A stretch of DNA of 64,000 nucleotides from Artemisia argyi (Eukaryota > Streptophyta > Magnoliopsida > Asterales > Asteraceae). Below, in pieces: positions 21,233-33,472 of this stretch (position 1 is its first letter; each line of letters starts with the position of its first letter). The position numbers and the translations under genes were made by a program. The notes below the pieces were generated by a model. It did not search any database and was not told the origin of the DNA. It saw nothing but the letters and a program-made list of their open reading frames with translations. The DNA lies in assembly GCA_030686995.1 (NCBI GenBank), contig CM060706.1, positions 145,210,731-145,274,730 on the forward strand. Direction: 5' to 3'.

Positions 21233-23094
21233 ATGCGTTTAATTATAGAAAAAGTTATCTTGTTTTCCATCTTTAGTTTTGTTGAAATTTTGAAAAGAAA
21301 TTTATCTTCACAAAATACTTGAAATAGAGAAAACGTGTTTAAAGAAAGAAAAAGTAGGTTTTGGGTTACAAAGAAAAACGAAGAAACAACCAAAATTTGT
21401 TTTGTAAATTTTCTTGTTAAATCAAGAAATAGAGGACTTTTGTTTTATAGATAACGAGAATAGCGATGGGCCGCCGCGTTGCGGGCGGGCCTGTTTTTTG
21501 GTGCCGTTATTCTTCTCGTGTCATGGCTTCAATTCTCATCGAGAAATTCAGACATCCCCATGAAACCAATCAGAGAAAACCATCAAGCATTATCCTGGCT
21601 TTTAGCAACATTAGCATGTGATACATTATATAAAATGCATCAAACATAAGTTGTCCTAAACAGCTGTTTATGTGCTTCATATTGAAGCTTCCAGTACCAT
21701 ATAAATATAGCCAACTTTTAATAAGGAAATGTAAAAGGAAACTGGTTTCTTATATATCATAAACAGAAAATACAGATCCAAAAATGGCATATATGTTTAG
21801 TAAATCATCTTATATATCATATACAAAATATACAAATCTAAAAGAGACATAAATGTTTATTTAACTCTAAATAGTCATATTTGTCCATGTAACACAGCAC
21901 ACTAAAACACAATTATGAGATACAGCTATAATAAGAGCAGAACATGCTATGAAAATGCGCAGGATGCTGCTACTCTAGAGGATTACGAAAACTTGTCATC
22001 TGAATACACATTGCTGTAGCAGCCTGTCCGAAAACCATAGCCCTTTGTTGATCCTAGCAATGCGGGGTGGAAACGTATTCTTGAGCTTTTAAAATGCCTG
22101 TAGAAGACGCTCGATTACGAAAATTCACCGATCAATATTATATCCACCAAATGGTTGTTGATGTTTCTTTTGGGTGTTTGGGAGAAGTGCAGGTCCGGAT
22201 GTTTAAGGTTTCGTTTCATGTTTGGAGATAAAACTGACCTTAGCGTAGCCATAGGGTCCAACGGGTTGGTTTGGTTGTCGGGTTGTTAGCAAGTCGCCAC
22301 GATAATATGTGAATAATAAATGTAAAAAAAGTGAAGCCTACTTAAAGGAAAAAATGGCAGTAAGCCTATATAGAAAAAGTACAGTAACAAAGAAGCAAAC
22401 CTAGCATGGTCCATTCCTTTTAGATGAATTGCTCCCAACGTTGTACCATTTGTGCAGCATCTTGTATCTTGTGGCCGAAACATAAGCACATATAAAAATC
22501 AACAAATCATATTCTGTAATCAGTATTTCATGTTTGACATTACTAAAGAAAGCTTCGTTGTGCAAACTGTGCATCCAAGGAAGAAAACTATATTTGTCAA
22601 AGAAACTATCCACCCTACTGCTTTTTTTGGGCAGCGGGCCGACGATTAATGGTCTGTACATGTGTCAGGTAAGACCTTGAATTGTTAAAACAACTACAGA
22701 CGATTACAGGTTAGGCTAATAATGCGACTATTCAAAGCATGTACTAAATGTGAAATCGATTAAAACTACTCAAAGCATGTACTAAACGTCCTATAAGAGT
22801 TCCACTTAAAACAACTACTGAAAGCATGTACTAAACCTGCACACGATTACACTATATGAAATAATATGTACATTTAAAACAACTTTTCGATAACCTCCTA
22901 GCACTGTGTATATGATAATTAAGGTAGGAGAACAGAACCAATAACACATACCTTGAATAAGGGCCGTCTTGTTTGTAATATCTTTTGTCGATTTCAGGAG
23001 CCTTCAATACTTTCAAATTAAACTGCCATATTCGACTGCAACAAAACTGGAAGCCGTGGCGTTCGTAGCATCATTAACGTGTACATTATTATTA
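21233..23094. other. Intergenic or decayed element, no gene assigned
   Basis: Three copies of AAAGCATGTACTAAA lie at about 22734, 22772 and 22821. Short open frames at 22286-22661 do not match anything I know. It may include the degraded downstream part of the Helitron-like locus that follows. Confidence 0.4.
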
Positions 23095-23854
23095 TCATCT
23101 ATGGTATTGCGGAGCAGCACTGCGTGGTAGACCCGCTATCTTTTCCTCTAACCAAAACAGAGCATAGCAATGGGCAGATATCTGATCACCCCTTCCAAAA
23201 TACTTATAATCTGATGGTGCACCTGTAAACATGTAACATAGGAGCAAATTAAGCAACCCAATACAACGTCCTGAAACCATCTGGATAAGGAAATAATAAA
23301 AAATGCACACTGAAGCATAACCTTCACGCTGCATAGGAGCTGCCGGCCCATGCACTGGTGGCCCATGTGGATCCGCTATATATGATCATGCTGCAAGTAC
23401 AAATTGAATAAGACGGCAGAATTCAAGCATATTAAATGAAAAAAGGGAATGTAAATATTTTAACATACGTGCAGCAGAAGCATGATCACGGACAATAGCG
23501 CCTTCTGAAAAATCTAAAACCATAGGTAAGGGTGGTGGAATGCTCTGCTCGCCAACTGAACTTGCAGTCGCAGGCATACCTATACGCAAACAACATTATT
23601 ATGGCAAACACTAAAGTAATTAGCAACAACATATAAGTAAAAATTCTTTTAAGATATGGAAAAACCTTGAAGTGCAGGTGAGCCACACATACCAGTATAA
23701 GAACACTGCGCAACATTACTGATTTGGAATGTTGAAACTGAACCATCTACTGTCGGGATTTGCACAGGTGTAACATTAAAATTGCTGACACCACACAGAT
23801 GGTTAGACATTAAAGGCTCGCAGATATTCAAATGTAGCCAATCTGCTCTTCTAC
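23095..23854 (-). pseudogene. Helitron helicase-like N-terminal fragment, four exons
   Basis: Four exons on the minus strand (23854-23666, 23579-23469, 23375-23322, 23222-23095) join in one frame. All junctions are phase 1 and all introns have GT and AG ends. The last exon contains YKYFGRGDQISAHCYALFW and then LEEK, LPRSAAPQY, and a stop. This resembles the segment just before the Rep domain in plant Helitron helicase proteins, where a Cys-containing motif normally follows. Here the frame ends instead, and no Rep or helicase domain is seen. It is therefore a 3'-truncated copy or a captured fragment. An earlier exon may lie at 24920-24957 (about 38 bases between AG and GT). The family call rests on motif resemblance only. 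Confidence 0.5.
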
Positions 23855-25313
23855 CTGAAATATTTCGAAAGATAACAGTAGTATTTAAGCACCCAGATTG
23901 TGTGTAATTGAAATTTTAGAGGGCAAAATGTGATTATTTTTGAGAAAATACAATAAGCAAGTTGAAATAAGAAAACAGGTCCGTAAATGAGTGGGCCAAA
24001 AAGGGCATGCTAAAAACGGGCCAAGTCCAAAACGACAAAACACGTTACACAATCTAACAGACTCGCCCATTTAGCCTCCTATTTTAAGGCCTTCGATAGA
24101 CCTCGTTTTGACCCGTTACTCAACCCGACCGTACTCGCATTTCCATTCTCAAAAGTCTTTATAAATAGTAAGTATTTATAAATAGTAAGCAAGTAAAAGA
24201 TATCTTGAGATGTTGTATTTCAAAGTGGGTAAAAAAACACATAAGAGATATAAACGATTTTAAGTGAATATATCATAAAAGTTTTATAAAATCCAAAACG
24301 ATTTTTTGTGCTACATGTCTCACAGACCTACAGGATACATATATCTAATCCAACTGAATCACGTGCCAAACACCCAAACATTCGTAAGAACTACATTTCA
24401 TTATAATAACAATTCCTATAAGCTAATTTTTTAATAAGCAATTCTTCAACATTCTCATTGTAAATAGTTTCAATAAGTAACACAAATAATTCCCAATAAA
24501 TAAACTGACGACAGTCCAATTCTTTGAAGACTTTCACTAAACACGTGGTAGGCACCTATAATTTTCATTCAATTCGAATACTATACCTGTTAGATGTTCA
24601 CCGTTTCAATACTCAAAACCCACCAATTTAAGGCCCCACTTCAGCCCCCAAATGCACCCATTTCAGTCCCATTTTAGTATCCAAACGCAACCACTTCAAC
24701 CACCATTTTAGCACCCAAATCCACCCTTTTCAGAGCGCGTTTTAGCACCTAAACACTCGGACTCCAGCCCCCAGAAATCAACATGCAAGTATCCAATGAA
24801 AGATTATGAGTTAGAAGCATTCCATAAAATCTTTAAAAGTTGCATATAAAATTGAATCGAGAACTACTATATATTATGGGTTAAAAATCTATAGACATAT
24901 GAGAATTATCAATATTACCTGAAAAGGAAGTTTCATAGGCTTAGCGACAGGAACTTCTGCAAATGATTAAAAAAATGGTTAATCAAAAGAAACGACAACA
25001 AAGGAATTGAACACCTTAAAAATTTAAGAATACCTCACATGATTAGAAGTTGTTCATATATTTCAACGGTTGTACTATGTGCCTGCATCGAATGTGAAAT
25101 GGGAGCGTAAGGTAGAAATTTGGCACTATTACTTGAGCAACTTTCACGTAATACAGTGGTTTCCTAACCCGGAAGTGGTCTTGAAACTGCCTCGACGTCT
25201 GTACATAGGCCTCAAATGTCGGCCCCATACGGTGTATCTGCAAGAACAAAAGAAATAAGATAACTTACACATAAGTTTTTTCTCCATCGTGTGAATTCCC
25301 ATATTAAACCTAA
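23855..25313. other. Upstream part of the Helitron-like locus or intergenic DNA
   Basis: Possible short minus-strand exons exist (24920-24957; about 25050-25242), but I cannot connect them with confidence. Sequence at 24620-24770 repeats CCAAATGCACCCATTT-like words. Confidence 0.4.
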
Positions 25314-26418
25314 TGTAACACCCCTTAAAATCGATTAACGACAGCGGAAGACTTAAAGGGGTATTACGTAGTGGATCTTTGTCACAATCACAGTAAATGT
25401 TTTGGAAACCTATTTTATCATTCATTAAAAATATCTGAGTACAAAAATAGTTTTAGAAAGGCAAATCATATCTTCGCAGACATGTTTTATTTAGTTGAAT
25501 GATAAGAAAATGTTTATTTTAGAAAACCCGTGCCCGGGTTGATGCCCTTCTCCGTGCCTTGATAATCCATGCCTTAGTTACCTGAGATAACATGCTAAAA
25601 GTCAACAAAAGTTGAGTGATGTTCATAGGTTTAAATTTAAAGTTTGAACACAAGTAGGTGTGTTAATTGTATCGATAAACAATTAACAAGTTTAAAATTC
25701 AAGTTTGTTATTGCATTAAGCTCATGGCACGCAACGATTAGACAAGCATCCCTCAAGATAGGTCTTTGCCAGTAACCTATGAGTTGTTAAATACTGTGCG
25801 CCTAGTCGCTCATCCTAGCTAAACTAAACGGGGATTGTCAGTCCCAAATAGATCTATTCCCAGGTATTCACGTTCACTCGCAAGTGATTAAGGTTCATGA
25901 TCGAGGGGCTTTTGGCAATAGCTACTTAAGCAATAAAAACATCAGGCATAGCATACTAAAAAGCTTGTGTTCGGGTTTGAAGCATGTATCTCCCCACAAA
26001 GAGTTTAAAAGTTTAAAGAGTGGGCTATGAACACACACCTGGATAGCTCGGTAGTACTAGTATCGTTACTCAAACGATAGGTGGAAACGGCTTCAACACA
26101 TAACCTAAGTAAAGTATATGGCAAGTTTTCAGTGTTTGATAGTCTAAGTTCAGTTTATCGCGAAAATTGTTTATTATATTGTTTTGTTAGTTTAACTCGT
26201 AGCAATTTAAACATGCGTGTTTAAATGCCTGAAGTTCAAGAACAAAAGTTATATTTACGAATATAACTTGTGAGCATATTCTTGTTTACGTAGTGTAGAG
26301 ATTTTACGAAAGAAAACGAGATCGGTGGTTTAACGGTAGATGAGTGTCGAAAGTGAAGTAGATTCGAGAGAATGTGTTAATTGTTAAAAGTTATATATTT
26401 ATTATTTTCTTTAGTACG

Positions 26419-26509
<91 letters not shown>

Positions 26510-27676
26510 GTTTAACGAAAAGTGCTTGATCGAATCGGTTTTACCTAAATTACTTATATACATAAAATATAATTTATAACATATATATTTTATTAAAACC
26601 TTTAAGTTTTGAAAAGTTTCCATTTTAATCCCTTAACGTCGTAACATTACACCGTTAGTCCAAAACGTTATTTATTTTCATTTATAGTCCAAAACTATTT
26701 TATATTTATATTTTCCACCCAAAACTTTCTTAAATTTATAGTTTTCATCACAAGACATCAAAATGACAGTTTCACCCTAAATTTCCATTTTGACAGTTTT
26801 AGTCCCTCGACTACAAAACTTTTGCAAAGTTAGTCCAAAACTCACCAACTTCGAAACTTAACATCTTTATTTTCCAAATAAGTTTAAAACTGCTTATTTA
26901 AGCTGAGGAAACAACTTATCCTTTAAAAAGAGCTTATTTTGAGCTTTTGGGCCTTTAACGAGCTATACTTAAGGCCCGTTAAGGTTTTTAAAATCTTTGG
27001 GCTTGGGAAACTTTTGGGCTTAGCTTTGGGCTTACATTAAGAAACTAAAAAGTTTAGTAAACTGCTTATATCAACAGCTTATTTCATTTGCTTATTTTCA
27101 ACTTAATGGGCTTTTAGGCCGAAACTAAGTTTTAAGTTTAGGAAAAACGTGACTAGCTTAAGGACTAAACGAGGGATCAAATGGGTTTATGAAAGTGAGT
27201 TATTTGTGTGTCTCGTTAGTTTAACATGTAAACTAATAGGTTAAGTCTTAAAAACGCTATATCGTGTGTATGGTTTAAAAGATACGAGACCAAAGTGTCT
27301 CGACATCAACTAAGCCAAAACAGTTTTTATTAAGAAAATATTCTAAGTGTTTTTAAAGGTTTATACATATAGGTCGAGGTAACTTAGAAACGTGTTATAT
27401 TTCGTGCCTATAAGTGTTTATTAGTGAAAAGTACCTTAGTAACTTTGGTTCATATTATGTTAATCTCTTAGTTTAGCTCTTAATATCTATACATTATAAC
27501 CAAAAATAACGAAAGAATTACGTCAAGTAAATGTGTAGTAAACCAAGTTATACGTGTAAAGGAAAATAGAGTAGGGTTAGTTTGCTCACCTCACCAACTA
27601 TGGTGGAGTAGAAAATGACTCGCGAGGATTAAAGAAGAACAAAGAGAACTTGAGCTTGACTCCCACGTTCACACAA
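25314..27676 (-). repeat. Tekay-like 3' LTR, distal part
   Basis: Plus-strand TGTAACACCCCTT at 25314 is the complement of an LTR end, GGGTGTTACA. It pairs with the other end at 44342 (GGGTGGTTACA on plus), giving TGTAAC at one LTR end and GTTACA at the other. With 42862-44342 the LTR would be about 3.84 kb, long but reasonable for Tekay/Del chromoviruses. It contains an (AT)n tract at 26420-26507. Confidence 0.75.
26420..26507. repeat. (AT)n microsatellite
   Basis: About 88 bases of uninterrupted AT dinucleotide within the Tekay-like LTR. Confidence 0.95.
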
Positions 27677-28043
27677 TGTTAGGAATACGTTTATTCATAT
27701 GAAGACTCGGTTACCCCGAGTGTAGTTTAGCATATTGCAGCTCGTAGTAGTTATCATATTAGTTAGAACGTAGTTTAGTATTAGTTAGTATTTGTGGAGT
27801 CGGGTCGGGTCTTTACCCACTGTCAGCTCGCTCCACAGCCCGTTTCAGGGGGCGTTTGTCTGTAAGTATAAATACCCCTTCCCTAGCTTGGAAGGGGTTG
27901 GACCTTTCATTTGTAATCTAACCTACTACAAGTTTTCTCTCAAGGTTCCACTTCTTTCTCTCTCTAACATCTCTCTAAAAATCATTACATAACATCATCC
28001 TAAACACAAAACCAACCATGTTCTTACATTAGAGTATATTACA
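27677..28043 (+). repeat. 5' LTR of copia element 2
   Basis: Starts TGTTAGGAATACG. I place the end at TATTACA (28043) because the primer site follows within four bases. The part shared with the 3' LTR stops at 27989. A TATA-like GTATAAATACC lies near 27868. Confidence 0.85.
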
Positions 28044-28044
28044 A

Positions 28045-28062
28045 TTCGTATCAGAGCCATGG
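28045..28062 (+). other. Primer-binding site of copia element 2
   Basis: TTCGTATCAGAGCCATGG matches the copia GTATCAGAGC primer site complementary to initiator tRNA-Met, apart from the first bases. Confidence 0.7.
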
Positions 28063-28289
28063 TTCTATCCTAGGATTGGTGGTATACTCGAATCTATTGC
28101 TTGGTTCTTGTGTTCCTAGGTGGTTTGAAATGTTTTAGTACTTTTCTCACTAGTTTGGACTCGTTAGGTGTTATTCTTGGTGTTCTTCTTGTACTTTCTT
28201 GATTAGCTGAGTTATATGTTCTTTGGTTAGCCTTTGGAGAGGTTGTATCACTCATTTATTAGGTGTAAAGTGAAATTCGAGAGAGTTTT

Positions 28290-28765
28290 CTTGCTAGCGA
28301 GTTGATCATTTCATTGTAGATGGTTGACAGGCTTGTTTAGCGAGTTGAGAATAGAGGGTTGGCGTTTTGCTATTTCTAGACATAAAGCCAAAACGCTAGA
28401 CAGTGACACTTTTGTCTTACTGTTCCAGCGATTTGAGGTAGCGAGTTGATGTTGGCGGCGAGTTGATCAGGGTAGCGGTTTGAGCAGACTAGCGTGTTGA
28501 CTATTTCAGCGAGTTGGTATAGGTTAAGGTTTCCAGCGAGTTGATCACTATAGCGTGTTGATCCTTTCTAGAGTTTTGGTCAAATTTTAGCGAGTTGATG
28601 GATATCTAGCAAGTTGAACTATTTGTGTTGTAAGTTGATCTACTTCAGAGATTTGGTGAGTCTAGTGAGTTGGGTTATTTTAGCGAGTTGGTTCCTTTTC
28701 CTGGCAAGTTGATCAAACTTGTGGTTACTTGTGTAGTGGTGTTAGCGACTTGGTTCTGTTACACT
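28290..28765 (+). repeat. Degenerate GCGAGTTGATC repeat array in the copia 2 leader
   Basis: About 18 copies of a word close to GCGAGTTGATC (variants GCGTGTTGAT, GCAAGTTGAT, GCGAGTTGGT) are spaced 15-50 bases apart between primer site and gag. There is no open frame across them. Confidence 0.8.
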
Positions 28766-28952
28766 AGCGAAACTTGTGCACCATTGCGACTTAAGTTGTT
28801 ATTACTATCTCTACAGTAACTTGACGTTGTGAGGCTAATCTTACGACTTGACTTGTTATCTGGGGAGAGGTTGTAATTTGACTTGTTGCAACAAAACACG
28901 AAATTCACTTGTGTTTCAAACCTGGTACTAAGACTTACATACTTTCCACAGC

Positions 28953-29972
28953 ATGGCAAGCACTTCCTCTGATGACATTCAAGCTGCAGGGTCGGATACT
29001 CGTCTTCCAATGCTGGACAGGACCGACTATGAATCCTGGGCACAAAGAATTCGTCTTTACTGTTTAGGAAAGGAAAACAGGATTAACATTTTGAAGTCCA
29101 TTGATGAAGGACCTTTTCAAATGGGTGTCACTAGAGACACGATTGAAGCTACTGATGATCAACCTGCTGTAGTTGGTCCTGACAGGCCTCACACTTACGA
29201 TGAGTTATCTGAGGAAGAAAAGAAACGCTATGATGCCGACATCAGAGCATTGAACATTGTCATTCAAGGGCTTCCTAAAGATGTCTACAAACTTATCAAC
29301 TACAACACAGAAGCCAAAGCAGTTTGGGATAATGTGAAAATGCTCCTTGCAGGGTCTGAATTAACCAAAGAAGATCGTGAGTCTCAGCTATATGATGAAT
29401 TTGAGCATTTCAAAATGAATCCAGGTGAAAGCATCACTGACTATTATGTGAGATTTCACAAGCTGGTCAATGATATGAGAATCATCAAGATGGCAATGCT
29501 CAACATTCAGCTTAACTCCAAATTCGTGAACAACATGGCACCCGAATGGGATAGGTTTGTTATGGCTGTTAAACTCAACAAAGGTCTCAGGGACACCAAT
29601 CATGAACAACTCTATGCATATCTCCAACAACATTAAAAGCATGCTGCTTATGATCGGTTAATGCGGTAAAAACTCAATCCTTCAACAACAAATGACTCTC
29701 TTGCTTTCGTTTCAAATGTTCAGCAGCTTAATCAAGCCTCAATTGATCCAACTCAAACACAACACCCTTCATCCAGGTCCACTAATACGACTGGTCAAGT
29801 ATCAACTTCGTCACCATCTGCCTCAAACACCCATCTGGACTCCGGGTACTCCCACACTGACATGATGATTGATAATCTTTCCAACCAAGTTTCATTGCTG
29901 GTTCAACAATTCAGGGCAGCTTTTCCATCTACTAATAACCAACTTCGGACTTCATCCAATCCTCGTAATCAG
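28953..29972 (+). pseudogene. Copia element 2 gag, first part
   Basis: Starts MASTSSDDIQAAG and runs 227 residues to a TAA at about 29634-29636. The same frame continues, with a further stop soon after, to the solo LTR at 29978. The first part is the UBN2-type gag fold of copia elements (WDNVKMLLAGSE, MNPGESITDYYVRFHKLV). The second part is Ser/Thr/Gln-rich. After the LTR the frame resumes without loss apart from the target duplication. Confidence 0.9.
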
Positions 29973-31941
29973 GCAGTTGATTGTGTCAAAACCAATAGTA
30001 TATGATATAGTAGTATAGTATCGAAATAATCCGCACAAAATACGGATCACCCGAGTCGTTTCCGTACGAAGGTGAATGGAATCAAAGAATATTGATTCGT
30101 GCAAATCGTGAATTGAAAAGTAGTGAAAATGAAAATAGTGATCAAACAATTCAAATAACAACAAACAATTATGAATTATGCAAGAGGTACAAGCTAGATA
30201 TGCACTAAGGTTGAAAATGTAAAAACAGAAATGCAAACGCAATTATTTAAAATGTAACGTTTAAAATAAAACGTAACTTTAATTGAAAAATGAGCCTACA
30301 AACGTGAAATTATTTTCTAAAAATCTTAAACTAATAAAATGAATTTTCAGGAAAAGAAAATTATTTTTTTGACTTTTCTTTTATTTTCTATGAATTTATT
30401 TTGATTTTTGTATTTTTAAATGAATTAAAAATAAGGGAAAATAGAAAAATAAAAGAGAAAAATGAAAATTAATTTCTAAAAAATCTAAAATATTATAAAA
30501 GAATTTTCTAAAATATTTTTGTATTTTTTATGGCTTTTTCTGAATTTTTATGGATTTTTGTTTGTTAAAAAGTATTTAAAAATGCTTAAAATCAAAGAAA
30601 AATTAAAAAAAAAATATATCAAATCAACTTGGAAAAATCTGAAAAATTACCAGAAAATCAAAAAGAATAAAATGAACTAGGAGAAAAATTTTGAAACAAA
30701 AATAAGCATATTAAGTGCTTATTCTGGCCTAAACAGCTTAACACAAGTGCTTATTTTTAAGCACTTGTGTCAAAACTTGAATGAAACTTTTATTTCAAAC
30801 TGATTATTCTTAAATAAGCTCAGAAAACTCAATTTAAGACCAAAGATAGCACACAGATTCACAATAAGCTCAATAAGCTAAATGAATAAGCCAATGATAT
30901 AAGCAGAATCTCAAACAGCTTAAGCCAAAAGAAGCAGACCAAACACAACACTAAATTCACTATGATGGAACCTAGATAAGCCAAAAAGCACAGGAATAAG
31001 CTCAAATTTGCTCTAGCAGGCCTAATTTCAAAACAACTTACTAGTTTTAATCATCAAACTTGCAGATAAAAATAAGCTGTTCAATTAAGCTAAAAATTAC
31101 AACCTAAAAGGGGCAAAAGTGAGCTAGCAATTCTAAGAATCTAAAATGACCAAAAACTTTATGCTAAACTATCAATTTGATCTCTAAATGCACCTAAGAT
31201 CAGCAACCTGCTGAGGTACCAAATCTGAGACAGTTTGACTATTTGTTGCACCTACAATTTGACTAAATCCAAATTCCTCTACTAAAATCTACTACTGTGT
31301 GGAAAATTAAGCTATAACTAAGCTGTATTAAGCTAGCTTACACTATATTGTACCTACAACTTCAAAATTTATACTGATTTATAAAATTTTCCATAGTTTA
31401 ACTAATTTAAGACCTAGCTTTGACTATTTAATAAAACTACTTACTGTGTTTATGATTTAGAACTCTAAAATTGCACTAATGCAGCCAAAGTGTGACAGTG
31501 AAACAGCAATCCAACACATTAATAATCAGTAATCCACAGATCCAAACACCCTTTGATATGACAGTTACACAACAAATCAAAGTAACAGATCATGAAATCC
31601 CAATCATTGTAACCATTACAGTCTCTAATCACTATATTAATCAAATTACAAAACTATAATCCACTAAATCCAACAATAAAGCACAATCACTAAATCACTA
31701 CAAAATAGATGAACTAATTATGCTAAAGAACACAGATCTATAAACTATAACCAAAAAGCTACTACTGCTATCAATTCAAACCTACAATATCAATGAAACT
31801 CAGCTTCAAACAATCTAATACTCAAAGATAACAACAATAATAATAGCTACAATCAATGGAACAGTGCTTATCACCACAAATCAGAAACAAGGACTTACAA
31901 AATTCTTTCAATCCAGCATAACAGGATTGATTCACTTAGCT

Positions 31942-31962
31942 TGCCTATCTCTAGGATAGGCA
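31942..31962 (-). other. Conserved hairpin in the transcribed part of the solo LTR
   Basis: TGCCTATC and GATAGGCA form arms around TCTAG, and a G-T pair can extend them. The matching site in the other LTR is 51724-51744, with changes that keep pairing. Confidence 0.7.
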
Positions 31963-32480
31963 GGAACCTTCCAAATCTGTTCCAACGTATCCAAAACACC
32001 ACAGATCTCAATGGATCACTTCCTTTGACTTAAGTTGACTGAGCAATTCCATTAGTGAGACTTGAAATGAAATCAGACCCACAGAAAGTTAAAAAGCTAG
32101 TTTTGATTATGAAAAAGCTAAATGAGCTTGTTAAGAAGCTTATAAGAACAAGTTGAAAACTTATTTTTCTATTTTTAAAATTTTCTTATTTTTATTTATT
32201 TTTTTATGATATTGAAAACTTGATAGTAACAAAAATAAAATTGATTAAACTAGATGATAATTCTGAAAATAGCTGAAATTAAACTAAAATATAAGATGTA
32301 TTAAAGCTAATTAACTAGGAATAGTAACAATAAGCTAAAAGAGATATAAGAAAACTGAAAATTTTTATTAAGCTAAAGTGAATTTATTACACAATCTAAA
32401 CTAAATACACTCTGAATAAATTTTGACATAGCTTCGCTACACTAATTCTACACACTAAACTAAGCTACAAATGCTTTCTG

Positions 32481-32486
32481 TTTATA
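32481..32486 (-). promoter_or_regulatory. TATA box of the solo LTR
   Basis: TATAAA on the minus strand, 20-26 bases downstream of the 27-base palindrome at 32507-32533. Same layout as in the other LTR. Confidence 0.6.
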
Positions 32487-32506
32487 GGAAAGGAGGAGTA
32501 GGAGCT

Positions 32507-32533
32507 CACGGATTGCCAAGCTGGCAATCCGTG
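32507..32533. promoter_or_regulatory. 27-base palindrome upstream of the LTR TATA box
   Basis: Arms CACGGATTGCCA and TGGCAATCCGTG are separated by three bases. The same 27 bases are found without change at 52273-52299 in an LTR that has diverged around it. Confidence 0.8.
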
Positions 32534-33472
32534 TGAGTTTGTGTTTGTTTGCATCATCTAATAGCCCTTGATCACTTTCTAATCAATCCTAAACTGATAA
32601 CAGCTCTTGATTAGATCCCTATGACGCGTCTCTTCCAATCACCAGCTGCCATGTGTACATTTTTGTGCTTCTTTAGATACCCTGACACGTCTGACATCCC
32701 CCTTACCATCTAGAAGCTCAATGATTTGACAAACTTACCCTTAATTACGGTAATTTTGAGGAACGAGAGTTAGGGTTCTAAGGGAATAGTAATTTCTGGG
32801 TAAAATGGGGAAAAAAGGGGTGGATTAATAGTTTTTATTATTTGTTTGACCGAGATGACCTTTGACCCGATATAATAATAGTTTGACCTGTGGGTGGCTG
32901 GGCTCGAGTATTTGGGCTTTGGTGTTTAATGTGGGCTTTGATATTTAATGGATTGGACCTTGGTTTTTTTAAGACTAGGCTTGGTTTTGAGATTTTAAGA
33001 TTTACTTCAAGGACTAATTGTGTAATTCATGAAACTTTAGGACAAATTCTGTCAAAACTTAAAACTGATCACCAAGGGTTTTTATTGCCAACTTTGGATT
33101 CTTGAAGGTTGAGTTGACTTTTTCTCCGAATAGAACTTTGAGGGACTAAATGTGATAACTTCCAAAGTGCAGGGACTATTTTTGAGATTTCTTCAAACTT
33201 TCTCGAAAAGGATGAATCATGCAAATCTTCAAACACTAGGGATCTCTTTTGACTTTTCAAAGCTCAACTTGATTTCCAGCTTGACTTTTTGACTCGTTCT
33301 ACTCTCGTGCTCGTTTTTGCCGGGTTTTTGTTTGTTTTTCGTCATTTCACGAGATATCCGTACCTGCACATTCACAATCACAAAAACAAGATTTCTTTGG
33401 CTTTTTATGTTAGTTTTTGGATTATTATGTCCTATTTTGGCTCAGAAAAGGTAAGTGAATAAGCACTCACCA

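Larger units (their letters stand above)
29978..33472 (-). mobile_element. Solo Athila-type LTR inserted in copia 2 gag
   Basis: Begins TG (29978) and ends CA (33472). It is flanked by the perfect 5-base duplication GCAGT (29973-29977 and 33473-33477). It is homologous along its length to the LTR at 50026-53232 in the same orientation but clearly diverged, with conserved blocks at both ends, around the TATA box and at two hairpins. At 3,495 bases it is an exceptionally long LTR. No internal region remains, so LTR-LTR recombination removed it. An apparent open frame at 29952-30242 is not coding. Confidence 0.93.

Noticed and set aside
22286..22661. Overlapping open frames in three registers
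   Set aside because: No recognisable motif, no splice pattern with consistent phase, and similar length in several frames.
25043..25258. Minus-strand frame with HRMGPTFEAYVQTSRQF
   Set aside because: Possibly an exon, but two other frames are equally open and no join to the Helitron-like exons holds a frame.
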